The position numbers and the translations under genes are program-made. This document shows positions 1 through 5,512 of a stretch of 7,924 bases of DNA, piece after piece. The stretch lies in contig NZ_JYJG01000057.1 in the NCBI RefSeq assembly GCF_000955955.1, forward strand, positions 1 to 7,924. The letters are read 5' to 3'. The stretch's first letter is position 1. Each line of letters starts with the position of its first letter. The DNA comes from Lentzea aerocolonigenes (GTDB lineage Bacteria > Actinomycetota > Actinomycetes > Mycobacteriales > Pseudonocardiaceae). Below the pieces are notes generated by a model. It was not told the DNA's origin, searched no databases, and saw only the letters and a list, made by a program, of their open reading frames with translations.

Positions 1-15
1 ATCCTGTCCCCGCTA
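1..15 (+). tRNA. 3' end of a tRNA gene (partial), possibly elongator tRNA-Met
   Basis: The first bases read as a T-loop end (1-2), the 3' half of a T-stem (cctgt, 3-7), the 3' half of an acceptor stem (ccccgct, 8-14) and an A discriminator (15). Actinobacterial elongator tRNA-Met typically ends in CCCCGCTA, which is the reason for the guess. The next bases are CTA, so CCA would not be encoded, as in the tmRNA at the other end of the window. A strong hairpin starts 6 bases later, as expected behind a tRNA gene. The anticodon and 5' half lie outside the window, so both the tRNA call and its identity are inferences. Confidence 0.45.
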
Positions 16-20
16 CTAGA

Positions 21-56
21 CGGAAGGCCCGGAGTCATCAGACTCCGGGCCTTCTG
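21..56 (+). terminator. Strong hairpin terminator, probably of the tRNA gene to the left
   Basis: Positions 24-36 pair perfectly with 41-53 (13 bp, loop ATCA), and further pairs extend the stem to 21-56. No long T-tract follows, but GC-rich hairpins of this sort commonly end actinobacterial transcripts. It could also act on minus-strand transcription coming from the convergent gene at 105-308. Confidence 0.7.
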
Positions 57-67
57 CTTATTCGCGA

Positions 68-97
68 TCAGCCCGCTCCTCGTGAGGAGCGGGCTGA
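68..97 (-). terminator. Hairpin terminator of the small four-cysteine gene
   Basis: Positions 68-80 pair with 85-97 (13 bp, mostly G-C, 4-base loop). The hairpin lies 7 bases beyond the stop codon (105-107) of the minus-strand gene, which makes it the natural terminator of that gene. Together with the hairpin at 21-56 it forms a back-to-back pair between two convergent transcripts. Confidence 0.65.
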
Positions 98-104
98 GTG
101 TGTT

Positions 105-308
105 TCAGGTCATGTTCTCCGCCCAGTACTGCGCGCACAGCATGCTGGAGCAGATCCGGCCCTCGCCGTTGACCGTGCGGTGCTTGCGGATCTGCTTGCC
201 GCACACCATGCACTCGTCCTTGCCCGCCTGCTCCGGGATGCCTCCGGTCATCCAGGCCACCGTGTGCGCCGCCACCTTCTTGTGGTCCAGCCACTTGATG
301 TTCTTCAT
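105..308 (-). CDS. Small four-cysteine (zinc-finger-like) protein, function unknown
   Basis: This encodes 67 residues. Four cysteines, C33-x2-C36 and C53-x4-C58, frame a basic segment with several Lys/Arg and His44, a pattern typical of small zinc-binding domains. The N-terminal half (KNIKWLDHKKVAAHT) is basic and probably helical. There is no signal peptide or membrane segment, so the protein is probably cytoplasmic. The ATG at 308 was chosen over an upstream in-frame ATG at 365 because a near-perfect ribosome binding site lies 8 bases before it and because the 19 extra residues would be low-complexity Arg-rich sequence. A hairpin terminator follows the stop. I do not recognise a named family. 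A nucleic-acid or protein-binding zinc protein is a guess; the gene itself is well supported by its binding site, terminator and cysteine pattern. Confidence 0.75.
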   Translation of the reverse strand: MKNIKWLDHKKVAAHTVAWMTGGIPEQAGKDECMVCGKQIRKHRTVNGEGRICSSMLCAQYWAENMT

Positions 309-316
309 CGTCCCCG

Positions 317-322
317 ACCTCC
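317..322 (-). promoter_or_regulatory. Ribosome binding site deciding the start of the four-cysteine gene
   Basis: GGAGGT on the minus strand lies 8 bases before the ATG at 308. It is the strongest Shine-Dalgarno match placed before any annotated gene here, and it fixes the short form of the protein. Confidence 0.75.
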
Positions 323-498
323 GTGGTCTCGCTCGGTCTCGCCCGCCCTGCCTGGCAGTGATCATTTTCCCGGTTGTGCAGGCGTGGGAAAGGGGTGTGC
401 GCGGACATCACCAGGTCGTGCGACGAACGCTCACGTCCGTCCATTCGGGTGGCTCCGGCCGGTGAGAGTCGTACCGCCGATCGAGTGAGATCGGGTGA

Positions 499-524
499 CT
501 TTCGTTTCTGCGAAAGGGTTTTTT
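499..524 (+). terminator. Possible orphan intrinsic terminator
   Basis: CTTTCG (499-504) pairs with CGAAAG (511-516) across a 6-base loop, and six T residues follow at 519-524. The stem is short, but a T6 tract behind a hairpin is unusual in such GC-rich DNA. No protein gene on the plus strand ends here, so if real it would close a small non-coding transcript or a readthrough transcript. Confidence 0.3.
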
Positions 525-642
525 CCATCCGGGATGGACACAGACGGTCAAGCGGCCAAACGCGTGAGGCTGGAAAACTGCCGCTTACTCAGCGAGACTT
601 TTCGTTGCTCCGCATGGCCCATCAGACTAGCCCGGTGATCAG

Positions 643-677
643 CCACTGTGGACAGAACGGCTGACCATTGTGGACAG
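643..677. repeat. Direct repeat CCAYTGTGGACAG, 22 bases apart; possible operator or DnaA-box pair
   Basis: The 13-mer occurs at 643-655 and 665-677 with one difference. The 22-base spacing puts both copies on about the same face of the helix. Its core TGTGGACAG is the reverse complement of CTGTCCACA, one base from the actinobacterial DnaA box TTGTCCACA. The first copy also sits between TCAGCC (639-644) and GGCTGA (659-664), which form an inverted repeat. The second copy ends 29 bases before the PadR gene start at 707, a suitable place for an autoregulatory operator. Confidence 0.5.
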
Positions 678-706
678 CTTCCCCCAGACGTGGGAACGTT
701 GTCGTT

Positions 707-1207
707 GTGTCAGACCTGAATGCGACCGCAGCCGCCCTGCTCGGGCTGCTGCACGACGGACCCAAGACCGGTGGCCAGTTGGTGGCGGAGGCAGGAGACC
801 GCTTCGGCGCGTTCTTCAGCGTGACCCGCTCCCAGGTGTACCGCGAGCTGCCCGCGCTGGCTGACCAAGGCCTGCTGCGCCTCGGCAAGCAAGGACCGCG
901 GTCGAGCCAGCAGTACGTGCTGACGGCGGCGGGCAAGAAGGCCTTCAAGAACTGGCTGCTGTCCGAGCCCGGCCCGGACCACCTGCGCAGCCCGCTCATC
1001 CTGCGCCTGGTGCACGCCGGCTCGCTGACCGCGAAGCAGCGCGAGTCCCTGATCACGACCGCGCGTTCTGCGTACGGTCAGGAGCAGGAGACCGCGAAGA
1101 GCGCGGCCAAGACGGCGGAGGACCCCTACGCCAAGGCGGTGGCCGAGTTCGGTCTCGCTCACGCGAAGGCCGTTCTGAAGCTGCTCGACGCGATTCCGAC
1201 CGCGTAG
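707..1207 (+). CDS. PadR-family transcriptional regulator
   Basis: This encodes 166 residues. Residues about 8-85 form a PadR-type winged helix: the helix AAALLGLLHDGPKTGGQL, then SVTRSQVYRELPALADQGLL as the recognition region, then the wing and YVLTAAGKKAF. Residues about 95-160 are a mostly helical C-terminal region rich in Lys/Ala, as in the dimerisation part of PadR proteins. PadR proteins are cytoplasmic repressors or activators that often control their own gene or a neighbour and respond to small molecules. The GTG at 707 was chosen because it places the helix at the usual distance from the N-terminus. A TTG at 668 would add 13 residues of unlike sequence and has no ribosome binding site. 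No good Shine-Dalgarno precedes 707 either. The effector and targets are unknown. Confidence 0.85.
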   Translation: MSDLNATAAALLGLLHDGPKTGGQLVAEAGDRFGAFFSVTRSQVYRELPALADQGLLRLGKQGPRSSQQYVLTAAGKKAFKNWLLSEPGPDHLRSPLILRLVHAGSLTAKQRESLITTARSAYGQEQETAKSAAKTAEDPYAKAVAEFGLAHAKAVLKLLDAIPTA

Positions 1208-1214
1208 AAGAGAG

Positions 1215-1265
1215 CGCCAGCAAGCACCGGTCGCGAACTGCGACCGGTGCTGGCGTAATCTTTTT
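1215..1265 (+). terminator. Intrinsic terminator of the PadR gene, abutting prfB
   Basis: Positions 1224-1234 pair perfectly with 1240-1250 (11 bp, 5-base loop). The outer CGCCA (1215-1219) pairs with TGGCG (1251-1255) across a 4-base bulge. TAATCTTTTT follows at 1256-1265. This is a textbook terminator beginning 7 bases after the PadR stop codon. Its T-tract ends only two bases before the prfB start codon. Confidence 0.85.
1256..1261 (+). promoter_or_regulatory. Candidate -10 element for a leaderless prfB transcript
   Basis: TAATCT fits TANNNT and ends 6 bases before the GTG at 1268, so transcription would start at or next to the start codon. No Shine-Dalgarno precedes the gene and no good -35 is visible; the region 17-19 bases upstream lies in the loop of the PadR terminator hairpin. 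Confidence 0.55.
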
Positions 1266-1267
1266 GC

Positions 1268-2368
1268 GTGAACCCGGACGTCGAAGCAGACATCAAGGAC
1301 CTCTCCGCCACCCTTTCGAGCATCGAGGCGGTGATGGACCTCGATGGGTTGCGCGCCGCGGTCGCGGACCTGGAGGACCAGGCGGCCAAGCCCGACCTCT
1401 GGAACGACCAGGAGAAGGCGCAGAAGGTCACCAGCCAGCTCTCCCACAAGCAGGGCGAGCTGCGCCGTGTCACCGGTCTGCGTGAGCGCCTTGACGATCT
1501 CCCGCTGCTCTACGAGCTCGCGGAAGAGGCCGAGGACGCGGACGCGCAGGCCGACGCGGACAACGAGCGCGTCAAGCTGCGCGGGGAAATCGCCGGCCTC
1601 GAGGTCCGCACGTTGCTGTCCGGTGAGTACGACGAGCGCAACGCGCTCATCACCATCCGCGCGGAGGCGGGTGGCGTCGACGCCGCCGACTTCGCCGAGA
1701 TGCTGCTGCGCATGTACTCGCGCTGGGCGGAGCGCCACCAGTACCCCGTCGAGGTCTTCGACACCTCCTACGCGGAAGAGGCGGGCATCAAGTCCGCGAC
1801 GTTCCGCGTCACCGCGCCCTACGCCTACGGCACGCTGAGTGTCGAGCAGGGCACGCACCGCCTGGTGCGCATCTCGCCGTTCGACAACCAGGGCCGCCGC
1901 CAGACGTCGTTCGCCGGCGTCGAGGTCGTGCCCGTCGTCGAGCAGACCGACCACGTCGAGATCGACGAGAAGGACCTGCGCGTCGACGTCTACCGCTCGT
2001 CCGGCCCCGGCGGCCAGGGCGTCAACACGACCGACTCGGCGGTGCGCCTCACGCACATCCCGACCGGCATCGTGGTGTCCTGCCAGAACGAGCGCTCGCA
2101 GCTGCAGAACAAGGCCACGGCCATGAACGTCCTGCAGGCCAAGCTGCTCGAGCGCCGCAGGCAGGAGGAGCAGGCCAAGATGGACGCGCTGAAGGACTCC
2201 GGCTCCAGCTGGGGCAACCAGATGCGCTCCTACGTGCTGCACCCGTACCAGATGGTCAAGGACCTGCGGACCGAGCACGAGGTCGGCAACCCGTCGGCGG
2301 TGCTGGACGGGGAGATCGACGACTTCCTCGAGGCCGGCATCCGGTGGCGCAAGCAGTCCCAGGCGTAG
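1268..2368 (+). CDS. prfB: Peptide chain release factor 2
   Basis: This encodes 366 residues, the usual RF2 length. RF2 recognises UGA and UAA in the ribosomal A site and triggers hydrolysis of peptidyl-tRNA. The anticodon-like tripeptide SPF (residues 203-205, in [18 protein letters not shown]) separates RF2 from RF1, which carries PxT. The catalytic GGQ is at 248-250 ([11 protein letters not shown]); its glutamine is normally methylated by PrmC. The N-terminal 110 residues are the helical domain 1. The gene is read in one frame: the programmed +1 frameshift at an early in-frame UGA, known from E. coli and many other bacteria, is absent, so this form of autoregulation is lost. The GTG at 1268 is the only sensible start and lies directly behind the PadR terminator, which suggests a leaderless message. 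A terminator follows at 2390-2431. Confidence 0.97.
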   Translation: MNPDVEADIKDLSATLSSIEAVMDLDGLRAAVADLEDQAAKPDLWNDQEKAQKVTSQLSHKQGELRRVTGLRERLDDLPLLYELAEEAEDADAQADADNERVKLRGEIAGLEVRTLLSGEYDERNALITIRAEAGGVDAADFAEMLLRMYSRWAERHQYPVEVFDTSYAEEAGIKSATFRVTAPYAYGTLSVEQGTHRLVRISPFDNQGRRQTSFAGVEVVPVVEQTDHVEIDEKDLRVDVYRSSGPGGQGVNTTDSAVRLTHIPTGIVVSCQNERSQLQNKATAMNVLQAKLLERRRQEEQAKMDALKDSGSSWGNQMRSYVLHPYQMVKDLRTEHEVGNPSAVLDGEIDDFLEAGIRWRKQSQA

Positions 2369-2389
2369 CGGTCACGTTGATCTGAGGCG

Positions 2390-2431
2390 AAGCGCACGTT
2401 CGGCCCTCTGATGGCCCGAACGTGCGCTTTT
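2390..2431 (+). terminator. Intrinsic terminator of prfB
   Basis: A long stem pairs 2391-2403 with 2416-2428. It continues through C2404-C2405 with G2413-G2414 past one bulged C, with a loop of about 7 bases. Four T residues close it (2428-2431). It lies about 20 bases after the prfB stop codon and separates prfB from ftsE. Confidence 0.85.
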
Positions 2432-2469
2432 GTCGACCGTTCGTGCCGGTTCAGCCACGCCGTGTGGAT

Positions 2470-2508
2470 GGTCCGGACCGCCTTTCCGGGGCCGGAAGTT
2501 AACCGGAA
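2470..2508. repeat. Palindrome cluster upstream of ftsE (CCGGAA half-sites)
   Basis: A perfect 10-base palindrome GGTCCGGACC (2470-2479) is followed by an inverted repeat TTCCGG-GG-CCGGAA (2484-2497) and a third CCGGAA (2503-2508), 11 bases from the second. The cluster lies about 40-77 bases before ftsE, where a regulator could bind. GC-rich DNA yields CCGG palindromes by chance, so its function is uncertain. Confidence 0.35.
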
Positions 2509-2532
2509 CGGGGGCTTTACCGCGGCCATGAG

Positions 2533-2538
2533 TAGACT
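2533..2538 (+). promoter_or_regulatory. Candidate -10 element for leaderless ftsE
   Basis: TAGACT fits TANNNT and ends 8 bases before the GTG at 2547. There is no Shine-Dalgarno in between and no convincing -35. A transcript beginning at the start codon is the simplest reading. Confidence 0.55.
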
Positions 2539-2546
2539 CGCGCCTC

Positions 2547-3236
2547 GTGATTCGTCTCGAACACGTTTCCAAGGTCTACAAGACCTCCACGCGTCCTGCG
2601 CTCGACGACGTGTCCGTCGAGATGGAGAAGGGCGAGTTCGTCTTCCTGATCGGGCCTTCCGGGTCCGGCAAGTCGACGTTCCTGCGCTTGCTGCTGCGCG
2701 AAGAGGTGCCGACCAGGGGACGCGTCTACGTCTCCAACTTCGACGTCGCCAAGATGTCGCGGCGCAGGGTCCCCCGCCTGCGGCAGTCCATCGGCTGCGT
2801 GTTCCAGGACTTCCGTCTGCTGCCGACGAAGACGGTCGCGGAGAACGTCGCCTTCGCGCTGGAGGTCATCGGCAAGCCTCGCAACACCATCGTCAAGGTG
2901 GTGCCCGAGGTGCTGCAGCTGGTGGGCCTCGACGGCAAGGAGGACCGGTTCCCGACCGAGCTGTCGGGTGGTGAGCAGCAGCGCGTCGCGATCGCCCGTG
3001 CGTTCGTGAACCGGCCGCTGGTGCTGATCGCCGACGAGCCGACGGGAAACCTGGACCCCGACACGAGCCAGGACATCATGTTGCTGCTGGAGCGGATCAA
3101 CCGCACCGGCACGACCGTCATCATGGCGACCCACGACCACGGCATCGTCGACTCGATGCGCCGCCGCGTCGTGGAGCTGTCGTTCGGCAAGGTCGTCCGT
3201 GATGACGCGCGCGGCGTTTACGGCGTTGGCCGCTAA
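2547..3236 (+). CDS. ftsE: Cell division ATP-binding protein FtsE
   Basis: This encodes 229 residues, the usual FtsE length. It is the ATPase subunit of the FtsEX complex at the inner face of the membrane. ATP hydrolysis there changes the shape of the FtsX extracellular domain and activates peptidoglycan hydrolases; in mycobacteria the partner is RipC. All ABC motifs are intact: Walker [10 protein letters not shown] (36-44), Q-loop Gln87 (VFQDFRLLP), signature LSGGEQQ (139-145), Walker B VLIADEP (159-165, with Asp163 and Glu164) and switch His196 ([10 protein letters not shown]). The GTG at 2547 gives the normal N-terminus [11 protein letters not shown] and has no ribosome binding site, but a -10-like hexamer stands just before it. 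ftsX follows after 39 bases, and the two are surely cotranscribed. Confidence 0.97.
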   Translation: MIRLEHVSKVYKTSTRPALDDVSVEMEKGEFVFLIGPSGSGKSTFLRLLLREEVPTRGRVYVSNFDVAKMSRRRVPRLRQSIGCVFQDFRLLPTKTVAENVAFALEVIGKPRNTIVKVVPEVLQLVGLDGKEDRFPTELSGGEQQRVAIARAFVNRPLVLIADEPTGNLDPDTSQDIMLLLERINRTGTTVIMATHDHGIVDSMRRRVVELSFGKVVRDDARGVYGVGR

Positions 3237-3275
3237 GCGCTCCTAATCCCCGACCCCCAAGGAACCCCGCCCCCG

Positions 3276-4178
3276 ATGCGTACCAGCTTCGTGTTCAGCG
3301 AGGTCGTCACCGGACTTCGCCGGAACGTCACGATGACGATCGCGATGATCCTCACGACCGCCATCTCGCTCGCGCTGCTCGGTGGTGGCCTGCTCGTCGT
3401 CCGCATGGTCGACAAGATGCAGGCCAACTACGCGGGCAAGCTCGAGGTCTCGGTTCTGCTGACCAACGACGTCAGCGCCAACGACAAGGACTGCACCCAG
3501 CAGCCGTGCGCGGGTCTGCGCTCCGCCCTGGAGCAGACCTCCGGCGTCGAGACAGTGGTGTTCCAGAACCGCGACGAGGGCTTCGAGCGCTTCAAGCGGA
3601 TCTTCGAGGCCCAGCCCGAGCTGCTCAAGCTCGCACGCCCGGAGGCCATTCCGGCGACCTTCCGCGTCAAGCTGGAGGACCCGGACCGCACCGACGTCAT
3701 CAAGCAGGCCTTCGAGGGCAAGCCGGGCGTCAAGGGTGTCGACGACCAGAGCAAGTTCCTCGAGCGGTTCTTCGAGGGCCTCAACGGTCTGCGCGACGTC
3801 GTGCTGATCCTCGCGCTCATCCAGGCGTTCGCCGCGTTGCTGCTGATCTCGAACACCATCCAGGTGTCGGCGTTCACCCGCCGCGTCGAGGTCGGCATCA
3901 TGCGACTGGTCGGCGCGACCCGGTGGTACACGCAGCTGCCGTTCCTCATCGAGGCGGTCGTCGCGGGCATCATCGGTGCCGTCTGCGCGGTCGGCCTGCT
4001 GGTGCTGGGCAAGGCGTTCTTCATCGACCGGATCACCAGGAACCTGACCGAGTCGGGCATCATCCCGCCGGTCGGATACCTCGACATCCTGATCGTGTCG
4101 CCGTGGCTGTTCCTCACGGCGATCGTCATCGCGGCCACCACCGGCTACGTGACGCTGCGTCTCTACGTGCGGCTTTAA
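3276..4178 (+). CDS. ftsX: Cell division membrane protein FtsX
   Basis: This encodes 300 residues, the usual actinobacterial length. It is the membrane subunit of FtsEX. A basic cytoplasmic N-terminus is followed by membrane segment 1 (about 21-43), an extracellular domain (about 45-170), and three further segments (about 172-193, 222-246 and 270-292). The conserved FtsX motif VEVGIMRLVGAT (205-216), between segments 2 and 3, is the cytoplasmic contact with FtsE. The extracellular domain carries two close cysteines, Cys73 and Cys78, which could form a disulfide outside the cell (inference). A weak AAGGA (3259-3263) lies 12 bases before the ATG, so unlike its neighbours this gene is translated from within a message. 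It has no terminator, and smpB begins 30 bases later. Confidence 0.96.
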   Translation: MRTSFVFSEVVTGLRRNVTMTIAMILTTAISLALLGGGLLVVRMVDKMQANYAGKLEVSVLLTNDVSANDKDCTQQPCAGLRSALEQTSGVETVVFQNRDEGFERFKRIFEAQPELLKLARPEAIPATFRVKLEDPDRTDVIKQAFEGKPGVKGVDDQSKFLERFFEGLNGLRDVVLILALIQAFAALLLISNTIQVSAFTRRVEVGIMRLVGATRWYTQLPFLIEAVVAGIIGAVCAVGLLVLGKAFFIDRITRNLTESGIIPPVGYLDILIVSPWLFLTAIVIAATTGYVTLRLYVRL

Positions 4179-4195
4179 CGGTTTTACCGACCACG

Positions 4196-4201
4196 TAAAG
4201 T
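4196..4201 (+). promoter_or_regulatory. Candidate -10 element for leaderless smpB
   Basis: TAAAGT fits TANNNT and ends 7 bases before the ATG at 4209. No Shine-Dalgarno lies in the 30-base gap behind ftsX. TTTAAC (4174-4179), overlapping the ftsX stop codon, is a weak -35 at 16 bases. This would let smpB be expressed separately from ftsEX. Confidence 0.5.
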
Positions 4202-4208
4202 TGTCGCC

Positions 4209-4685
4209 ATGGTCAAGGAACGCGGGCAGAAGGTCATCGCGTCGAACCGCAAGGCTCGGCACGACTGGGCCATTCTGGACACCTACGAGGCGGGCATTCA
4301 GCTCGTCGGCACCGAGGTGAAGAGCCTGCGCATGGGACGGGCGTCCCTCGTGGACGCCTTCGCCCAGGTCGACGACGGCGAGATCTGGTTGCACGCGCTG
4401 CACATCCCGGAGTACGTCGCGGGGACGTGGACGAACCACGAGGTCCGGCGCAAGCGCAAGCTCCTGCTGCACAAGGCGGAGATCGAACGGCTGATCGGCA
4501 AGACCAAGGAGTCCGGTCTGTCGCTCGTCCCGCTGCAGATGTACTTCAAGGACGGCTACGTCAAGGTCGAGATCGCCCTCGCGAAGGGCAAGAAGGCCTA
4601 CGACAAGCGCCAGGACATCGCGAAGCGCGACGCCAACCGCGAGATCGCGAAGGCGCACGGGCGGGCGTTGAAGGGCCGTTACTGA
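4209..4685 (+). CDS. smpB: SsrA-binding protein SmpB
   Basis: This encodes 158 residues, typical of the family. SmpB binds the tRNA-like domain of tmRNA and brings it to ribosomes stalled on messages lacking a stop codon; its C-terminal tail occupies the empty mRNA channel. Family motifs are present: [20 protein letters not shown] (13-32) and GTEVKSLR (34-41) of the beta-barrel, the RKRKLLLHK stretch (81-89), [10 protein letters not shown] (125-134), and the basic tail [10 protein letters not shown] (140-149). The partner RNA is encoded in the same window at 7488-7862, about 2.8 kb downstream. The ATG at 4209 fits the family N-terminus and a leaderless promoter. The stop TGA overlaps the ATG of the next gene by one base (TGATG), which suggests translational coupling. 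Confidence 0.97.
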   Translation: MVKERGQKVIASNRKARHDWAILDTYEAGIQLVGTEVKSLRMGRASLVDAFAQVDDGEIWLHALHIPEYVAGTWTNHEVRRKRKLLLHKAEIERLIGKTKESGLSLVPLQMYFKDGYVKVEIALAKGKKAYDKRQDIAKRDANREIAKAHGRALKGRY

Positions 4686-5512
4686 TGGCGTTGGTGGACA
4701 TCCACGTCCACTTCATGCCGCAGAACGTCCTCGACAAGGTCTGGGCGTACTTCGACCGCGTGCGCGAGTCCGGTGTCGACTGGATCATCTGGTACCGCAC
4801 TGACGAGAACGCCCGGCTCACCGCACTGCGGGAGCTGGGCGTTTCCGCGTTCGCACCGCTGGTCTACCCGCACAAGCCGGGTATGGCGGAGTGGCTGAAC
4901 GAGTGGGTCGCGGACTTCGCTTCTCGCGTCCCCGAAGCTGTCCGGACGGGCACGTTCTACGCGGAACCCGGTGCGGACGTCTACGTGCGCAAGGCTCTCG
5001 AAGCCGGTGCGCGGTGCTTCAAGTCGCACGTCCAGGTCGGCGCCTACGACCCGCGTGACGAGCTGCTGGACGGCGTCTGGGGCCAGCTGGCCGAGGCGGG
5101 TGTCCCCGTGGTCGCGCACTGCGGCGACGGGCCGTACCCCGGAGAGCACACCGGGCTCGGGGTGTTCGAAGAGGTCCTGAAGAAGCATCCCCGGTTGACC
5201 GCGGTGATCGCGCACGCCGGGATGCCGGACTACTCCGGCGCGTTGGATCTCGTCGAGCGCTACGAGAACGTCCACGTCGACACCACGATGGTCGGCACGC
5301 CGTTCAGCGAGCGGATGGTGCCGTTGCCGGCGGGGTGGGCTCGCAGGATCGCGGGGCTGGCCGACCGGGTCGTGCTCGGCAGCGACTTCCCGAACATCCC
5401 GTACCCGTACGAGGTGCAGCTCGACGCGATCCGGTCGTGGGGCCTGGACGCCGCCGCCGAGCAGGCGATCCTGCACGACAACGGCGCCCGTCTGCTTCAG
5501 CTGTCGAGGTAG
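4685..5512 (+). CDS. Amidohydrolase-family metal-dependent hydrolase
   Basis: This encodes 275 residues of the amidohydrolase_2 type (ACMSD/related TIM-barrel hydrolases and decarboxylases). The metal-binding pattern is complete: His7 and His9 in DIHVHF, His145 in VVAHCGDGPYPGEH, His177 in VIAHAGMPDY, and Asp234 in VLGSDFPNIPYP. Lys113 (CFKSHVQVGAYDP) is noteworthy but not assigned. A mononuclear divalent metal in the cytoplasm is expected; the substrate cannot be told from the sequence. The ATG at 4685 overlaps the smpB stop (TGATG) and gives the family N-terminus. The open frame runs further upstream to 4427, but that part overlaps smpB in another frame and is not coding. The 3' end overlaps the convergent response regulator gene by 16 bases, so there is no room for a separate terminator. 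Confidence 0.88.
   Translation: MALVDIHVHFMPQNVLDKVWAYFDRVRESGVDWIIWYRTDENARLTALRELGVSAFAPLVYPHKPGMAEWLNEWVADFASRVPEAVRTGTFYAEPGADVYVRKALEAGARCFKSHVQVGAYDPRDELLDGVWGQLAEAGVPVVAHCGDGPYPGEHTGLGVFEEVLKKHPRLTAVIAHAGMPDYSGALDLVERYENVHVDTTMVGTPFSERMVPLPAGWARRIAGLADRVVLGSDFPNIPYPYEVQLDAIRSWGLDAAAEQAILHDNGARLLQLSR

Larger units (their letters stand above)
309..706. other. Gene-free stretch with small repeats, between the divergent four-cysteine and PadR genes
   Basis: I see no convincing gene in these roughly 400 bases. The open frames crossing it lack ribosome binding sites and look like random GC-rich translation. It must hold the promoters of both flanking genes, but no clear -35/-10 pair stands out; TTGCTC (605-610) and TAGCCC (628-633), 17 bases apart, are a weak candidate for the rightward gene. 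Structure seen: a tandem 10-mer (479-498), a hairpin followed by T6 (499-524), a 15-base palindrome (524-538), and a direct repeat of CCAYTGTGGACAG (643-655 and 665-677). Confidence 0.6.

Noticed and set aside
374..664. Possible 96-residue gene in the gene-free stretch
   Set aside because: No ribosome binding site, no recognisable motif, and it runs through the repeats, palindrome and T-tract hairpin.
1..706. Integrated element at the tRNA end
   Set aside because: I saw no second copy of the tRNA 3' sequence in the window, no integrase and no mobile-element gene, so there is no support for an attachment site.
1268..1400. Programmed +1 frameshift in prfB
   Set aside because: Looked for an early in-frame TGA with an upstream AGG-type pause site; the gene is continuous in one frame, so there is none.
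710..2278. Long minus-strand open frame (522 codons) opposite padR and prfB
   Set aside because: It is the GC-bias shadow of two well-identified genes; its product is low-complexity, rich in Arg/Leu/Val/His, and matches no family I know.
2411..2974. Plus-strand open frame starting in the prfB terminator and overlapping ftsE
   Set aside because: Its start lies inside a terminator hairpin and most of it is an out-of-frame reading of ftsE.
4179..4189. Small hairpin CGGT-TTT-ACCG between ftsX and smpB
   Set aside because: The stem is only 4 bp with no T-tract behind it, too weak for a terminator.
3243..4658. Minus-strand open frame (471 codons) opposite ftsX and smpB
   Set aside because: Antisense to two certain genes, with a low-complexity charged product and no ribosome binding site.
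4427..4684. Upstream extension of the amidohydrolase frame
   Set aside because: It overlaps smpB in another frame, its residues are Arg/Gln-rich and unlike the family, and the ATG at 4685 gives the expected N-terminus.
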